Notes under the pieces: model-generated
Seen by the model: only the letters and a program-made list of their open reading frames with translations
Database searches by the model: none
Told to the model about the DNA's origin: nothing
In this document: one piece after another, positions 7,185 through 9,302 of the stretch
Position numbering within the stretch: the first letter of the stretch is position 1
Layout of the letters: every line of letters begins with the position of its first letter
NCBI GenBank assembly: GCA_030036915.1
Contig: JASHSC010000656.1
Location: forward strand, 1 to 9,302
Reading direction: 5' to 3'
Length of the DNA stretch: 9,302 bases
Source: Terriglobia bacterium
Lineage (GTDB): Bacteria; Acidobacteriota; Terriglobia; UBA7540
Made by a program: the position numbers and the translations under genes

Positions 7185-7205
7185 TTGACCAAGGACCACG
7201 GACCA
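7185..7205. repeat. Three-unit heptanucleotide GACCA tandem repeat
   Basis: TTGACCA, AGGACCA and CGGACCA follow one another without gaps, sharing GACCA with a 7-bp period. The tract lies in the leader of the DMT transporter gene, 11 bp before its ATG. It resembles, in style only, the short heptanucleotide tandem repeats known from filamentous cyanobacteria. Confidence 0.6.
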
Positions 7206-7216
7206 CTACTTTCAAG

Positions 7217-8164
7217 ATGTCCACGACCGCTCAACTCGCTCCGGCCGCCAGCAAGGGAAAGATGCTCGGGTATTTCACTCTGCTTGCCGCGGCGTCGCTC
7301 ATCTGGTCGGCGCAGGGGACGGCGGTAAAATTTCTCGACCGCGACATGGGTCCGATTGCGATTACCTTCCTTCCGTTTTATGTAACTACCGTTCTGCTGG
7401 TTCCGCTATTGATTCGCAAGCGCCGCGCCAATCCCGGAGCGGTGCGGCCCACCTGGTCCGACTGGGGGAAATTCACCCTGGCAGGCGTGCTGGGGCAAGT
7501 CCTTGCGCAGCTTGGGATGACTTGGGGCATATCGCGTTCGCTCGCTTCGAATGGCGCGGTTCTAAACTTGATGATTCCGGTCATCACCGCCGTGCTCGCT
7601 TCATTTATGCTGCGCGAGAAACTCTCACTGCTGCGCATTGCCTCGCTGGCCATCGGACTGGTGGGAGTGCTGTTGATGTCGGTGCAAGATCTTCGCCACG
7701 TTTCTTTTTTCCAAATGAAATACCTTGTGGGCAATGGATTGATTCTGGTGGGCTGCTTTGGTTCGTCCTATTACAACACTTATTGCAAGGGCCTGATGAA
7801 GCGCTTTCAGGAAATCGAAATCCTGATTTTCAGTTACATCACGGCCTCAGTGGCAAGCATTCCACTGCTCATTTGGGCCGAGCCCTTTCATTGGGGCGTC
7901 TTCCGCACGCTCGACTGGAAATCCTGGGCGGCGTTCGCTTTTCTGGCAATTTTCATGTACGGCGCATCCATGCTTTTTTTCTTCTCGGCGCTCGAGCACC
8001 TGGACGTCACCGTGGCCTCGGTTTCGCTCTACCTGGTACCCATTTTCGGCGTTCTGCTGGCTGCGGTGATTCTGGGTGAGCGCCTCAGCTTGCTGGCCAT
8101 GGTGGGCTCGGGAATCGTTCTGGTATCCACCATTTTGATCATGAAATACGACACCAGTTATTAA
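7217..8164 (+). CDS. EamA/DMT-superfamily inner-membrane transporter
   Basis: A 315-residue, very hydrophobic protein with about ten predicted membrane helices (roughly 17-35, 46-66, 84-103, 112-132, 138-156, 168-186, 200-220, 237-256, 261-284, 289-308). The EamA internal duplication is visible: LNLMIPVITAVLASFMLREKL (116-136) followed by a Gly-rich helix matches LYLVPIFGVLLAAVILGERL (271-290) followed by another. Family members export or import small metabolites such as amino acids, nucleotide-related compounds or sugars; the substrate cannot be assigned. The ATG at 7217 has no clear Shine-Dalgarno sequence, only the heptad tract and CTACTTTCAAG before it. The in-frame ATG at 7262 (MLGYF) follows AAGGGAAAG and directly precedes the first helix, so it is a serious alternative start. 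The gene is 18 nt from the aldolase gene and probably co-transcribed with it, perhaps moving its substrate or product. Confidence 0.88.
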   Translation: MSTTAQLAPAASKGKMLGYFTLLAAASLIWSAQGTAVKFLDRDMGPIAITFLPFYVTTVLLVPLLIRKRRANPGAVRPTWSDWGKFTLAGVLGQVLAQLGMTWGISRSLASNGAVLNLMIPVITAVLASFMLREKLSLLRIASLAIGLVGVLLMSVQDLRHVSFFQMKYLVGNGLILVGCFGSSYYNTYCKGLMKRFQEIEILIFSYITASVASIPLLIWAEPFHWGVFRTLDWKSWAAFAFLAIFMYGASMLFFFSALEHLDVTVASVSLYLVPIFGVLLAAVILGERLSLLAMVGSGIVLVSTILIMKYDTSY

Positions 8165-8182
8165 ATAAAAAGGAGATTTGAC

Positions 8183-9004
8183 ATGTCCGCTGAAAATGCC
8201 GGCCTGCCGGCAAACTTTGAAAACCCCTTGAAGGTGATGCTGCGCGAGGGGAAATATGTAATTGGGACGACAGTCACTGTGGCGAGCGTTGAAACCGCCG
8301 CTCAGGCGGCCACCTTGGGGTTCGACTTTTTGTGGATTGAGATGGAGCACAGCCCCATTACGCTCGAGACTCTTCGCAATATGATCCTGGCAACTCGCGG
8401 CCTGAAGGCTGTGCCGATTGTCCGCGTTCCCGCGAACGAACTCTGGACGGCCAAGCGGGTGCTGGACGAAGGCGCCCTGGGCGTGATCTTCCCGTTTTGC
8501 AGCACGCCGGAACTAGCGTGGCAGGCGGTGGCGGCGTGCAAATACCCTCCGCACGGGCGGCGCGGATCAGGCCCGGCTCTTGCCGCCTTCCGCTGGCCGG
8601 CGGCCGAGGGTTACCACACCTTTGCGGACAACAACGTTCTGGTGATCGTGATTGTGGAGCAGGAGCAGGCAGTTGAAAAGATTGACGCGATTGCCGCCAC
8701 GCCCGGCGTGGATGTGATCTTCGTCGGCACCAGCGATCTTTCCTTTTCCATGGGCTTGCGCGGCGATACCAGCCATCCCCGTGTGCAGGACGCCCTGAAG
8801 AAAATTCTCGCTGCCGGCAAGGCAAACAAAAAGCATGTGGGACTGCCCGTCAAGAATGCCGAGCAGCTAAAGAAGTATGCGGATCAGGGATTCCAGTGGT
8901 TCCAGACCACCACCGAGCTTGGCCTGATGGCCAAAGGCGCGCACGAGCTGCTTGAACCGCTGGGAAGAGCAGCGGAAGCTTTGCAGAAGGGGCTGCTTTA
9001 CTAG
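8183..9004 (+). CDS. HpcH/HpaI-family class II aldolase
   Basis: A 273-residue metal-dependent TIM-barrel aldolase, close to the family's usual length. Relatives split 2-keto-3-deoxy acids, for example 4-hydroxy-2-oxoheptanedioate or 2-keto-3-deoxy-L-rhamnonate, into pyruvate and an aldehyde. Landmarks match HpaI by spacing: the general-base His56 in MEHSP, Arg81 in VRVP, the barrel strand KRVLDEGALGVIFP (91-104), the PPHGRRGSG loop (122-130), metal ligand Glu159 in VEQ, and metal ligand Asp185 in GTSDLS, 26 residues on as in HpaI. All catalytic residues are therefore present. The start is set by AGGAG (8171-8175), 7 nt before ATG. It follows the DMT gene after 18 nt and precedes an ACS-type MFS transporter gene, which favours a role in catabolising an imported sugar acid or aromatic-derived acid. 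The exact substrate is unknown, and some relatives act on other oxo acids. Confidence 0.9.
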   Translation: MSAENAGLPANFENPLKVMLREGKYVIGTTVTVASVETAAQAATLGFDFLWIEMEHSPITLETLRNMILATRGLKAVPIVRVPANELWTAKRVLDEGALGVIFPFCSTPELAWQAVAACKYPPHGRRGSGPALAAFRWPAAEGYHTFADNNVLVIVIVEQEQAVEKIDAIAATPGVDVIFVGTSDLSFSMGLRGDTSHPRVQDALKKILAAGKANKKHVGLPVKNAEQLKKYADQGFQWFQTTTELGLMAKGAHELLEPLGRAAEALQKGLLY

Positions 9005-9090
9005 GCATACGGTAAACGGTAGGCGGAATACGGCACCGAACAGGCCGTATCGGGCCGCTGTTTACCGTATGCCGTCCACCGTCTACGGCA
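9004..9090. repeat. Heptad-built inverted repeat (large imperfect hairpin)
   Basis: GGCATACGGTAAAC (9004-9017) pairs perfectly with GTTTACCGTATGCC (9060-9073), and ATACGGC (9028-9034) with GCCGTAT (9044-9050), around a 9-nt loop; a short GGC/GCC pairing lies between. The left arm is also four 7-bp units from 9007 (ATACGGT, AAACGGT, AGGCGGA, ATACGGC), and the right side continues as reverse-complement units ACCGTAT, GCCGTCC, ACCGTCT (9064-9084). It fills most of the aldolase-MFS spacer. No T-run follows, so it is not a standard terminator. Confidence 0.75.
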
Positions 9091-9103
9091 ATTCCAATAA
9101 TTC

Positions 9104-9302
9104 ATGAACAAGACCCGCTACAAATGGCTCGTCATTGCCATGCTCTGGTGCGTCTGCTTTTTTGACTATGCGGATCGCCTGGGCGTCTCAGCGCTTTTTC
9201 CCCTGCTGAAGAAGGAATTTTTCCTCACGCCGGTCCAGTTGGGTTTGCTGGGCTCGGTTGCGGCCTGGATCTACGGTCTGGGTGCTCCGTTCGCGGGCTT
9301 CG
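9104..9302 (+). CDS. ACS-type MFS transporter, N-terminal fragment (3' cut by window)
   Basis: Sixty-six codons are visible from ATG at 9104 to the window end without a stop. The peptide begins MNKTRYKWLVIAMLWCVCFFDYADRLG, a first membrane helix with the DYADR motif that is typical of anion:cation symporter (ACS) family MFS proteins. It continues with SALFPLLKKEFFLTPVQLGLLGS and a second helix with WIYGLGAPFAG. Members bring in organic anions such as hexuronates, glucarate, galactonate or hydroxyphenylacetate by proton symport. No clear ribosome-binding sequence lies before the ATG. Location after the HpcH/HpaI aldolase suggests uptake of the acid whose breakdown product that enzyme cleaves. 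The gene is partial only because the window ends. Confidence 0.85.
   Translation, partial: MNKTRYKWLVIAMLWCVCFFDYADRLGVSALFPLLKKEFFLTPVQLGLLGSVAAWIYGLGAPFAGF

Noticed and set aside
6957..7328. 123-codon + strand frame across the divergent spacer
   Set aside because: It runs through the palindromic element and the heptad tract into the DMT gene in another frame; composition is unlike a protein.
7847..8350. 167-codon - strand frame opposite the DMT and aldolase genes
   Set aside because: It spans two genes and their spacer with no domain or ribosome-binding support.
1..9302. tRNA or rRNA genes, CRISPR arrays, transposase genes, phage or toxin-antitoxin modules
   Set aside because: None seen: no cloverleaf-like or regularly spaced repeats, and no reading frame with such domains. 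The aspartic protease lacks a reverse transcriptase or other retroelement neighbour.

Overview
The window is a GC-rich, densely coded bacterial chromosome segment with three transcription blocks: three genes to the right, three to the left, then three to the right. Gene content suggests Acidobacteriota or a similar soil lineage: a penicillin-acylase-family exoenzyme, a stand-alone retropepsin-like protein, an ACS-type MFS transporter next to an HpcH/HpaI aldolase, and short palindromic and heptad repeats between genes. This placement rests on overall resemblance only and is moderate to low confidence.

Block 1 (1-3446, + strand) is a tightly overlapping sugar-modification operon: an RmlD-like SDR (5' end cut by the window), a DegT/DnrJ/EryC1/StrS PLP aminotransferase, and a GHMP sugar kinase. 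Along its whole length the kinase resembles the kinase domain of plant L-arabinokinases more than classical galactokinases. The overlaps (26 nt and ATGA) point to coupled translation. Together the three could reduce or epimerise, aminate and phosphorylate sugars for a glycoconjugate or secondary metabolite, but no nucleotidyltransferase or glycosyltransferase is visible here.

Block 2 (4670-6844, 3969-4661 and 3508-3870, - strand) reads from right to left. It starts with an exported Ntn-hydrolase of the penicillin acylase family, most likely from a TTG codon. Then comes a ROK kinase resembling polyphosphate glucokinase, whose ribosome-binding site overlaps the acylase stop codon. A good intrinsic terminator follows, and then a small retropepsin-like aspartic protease gene that converges on block 1.

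Block 3 (7217-9302, + strand) holds a 10-TM EamA/DMT transporter, an HpcH/HpaI-family class II aldolase, and the start of an ACS-type MFS transporter cut off by the window end. It looks like an uptake and catabolism cassette for a 2-keto-3-deoxy acid or a related carboxylate.

The spacers are the least ordinary part. The divergent acylase/DMT spacer carries a MITE- or REP-like palindromic element of about 110 bp, a plausible sigma-70 promoter, and a three-unit GACCA heptad tract just before the DMT start. The aldolase/MFS spacer is almost entirely a large imperfect hairpin built of ACGGT-type heptads. I saw no complete novel defence or mobile system. The best leads are the arabinokinase-type operon and the heptad/palindrome elements.
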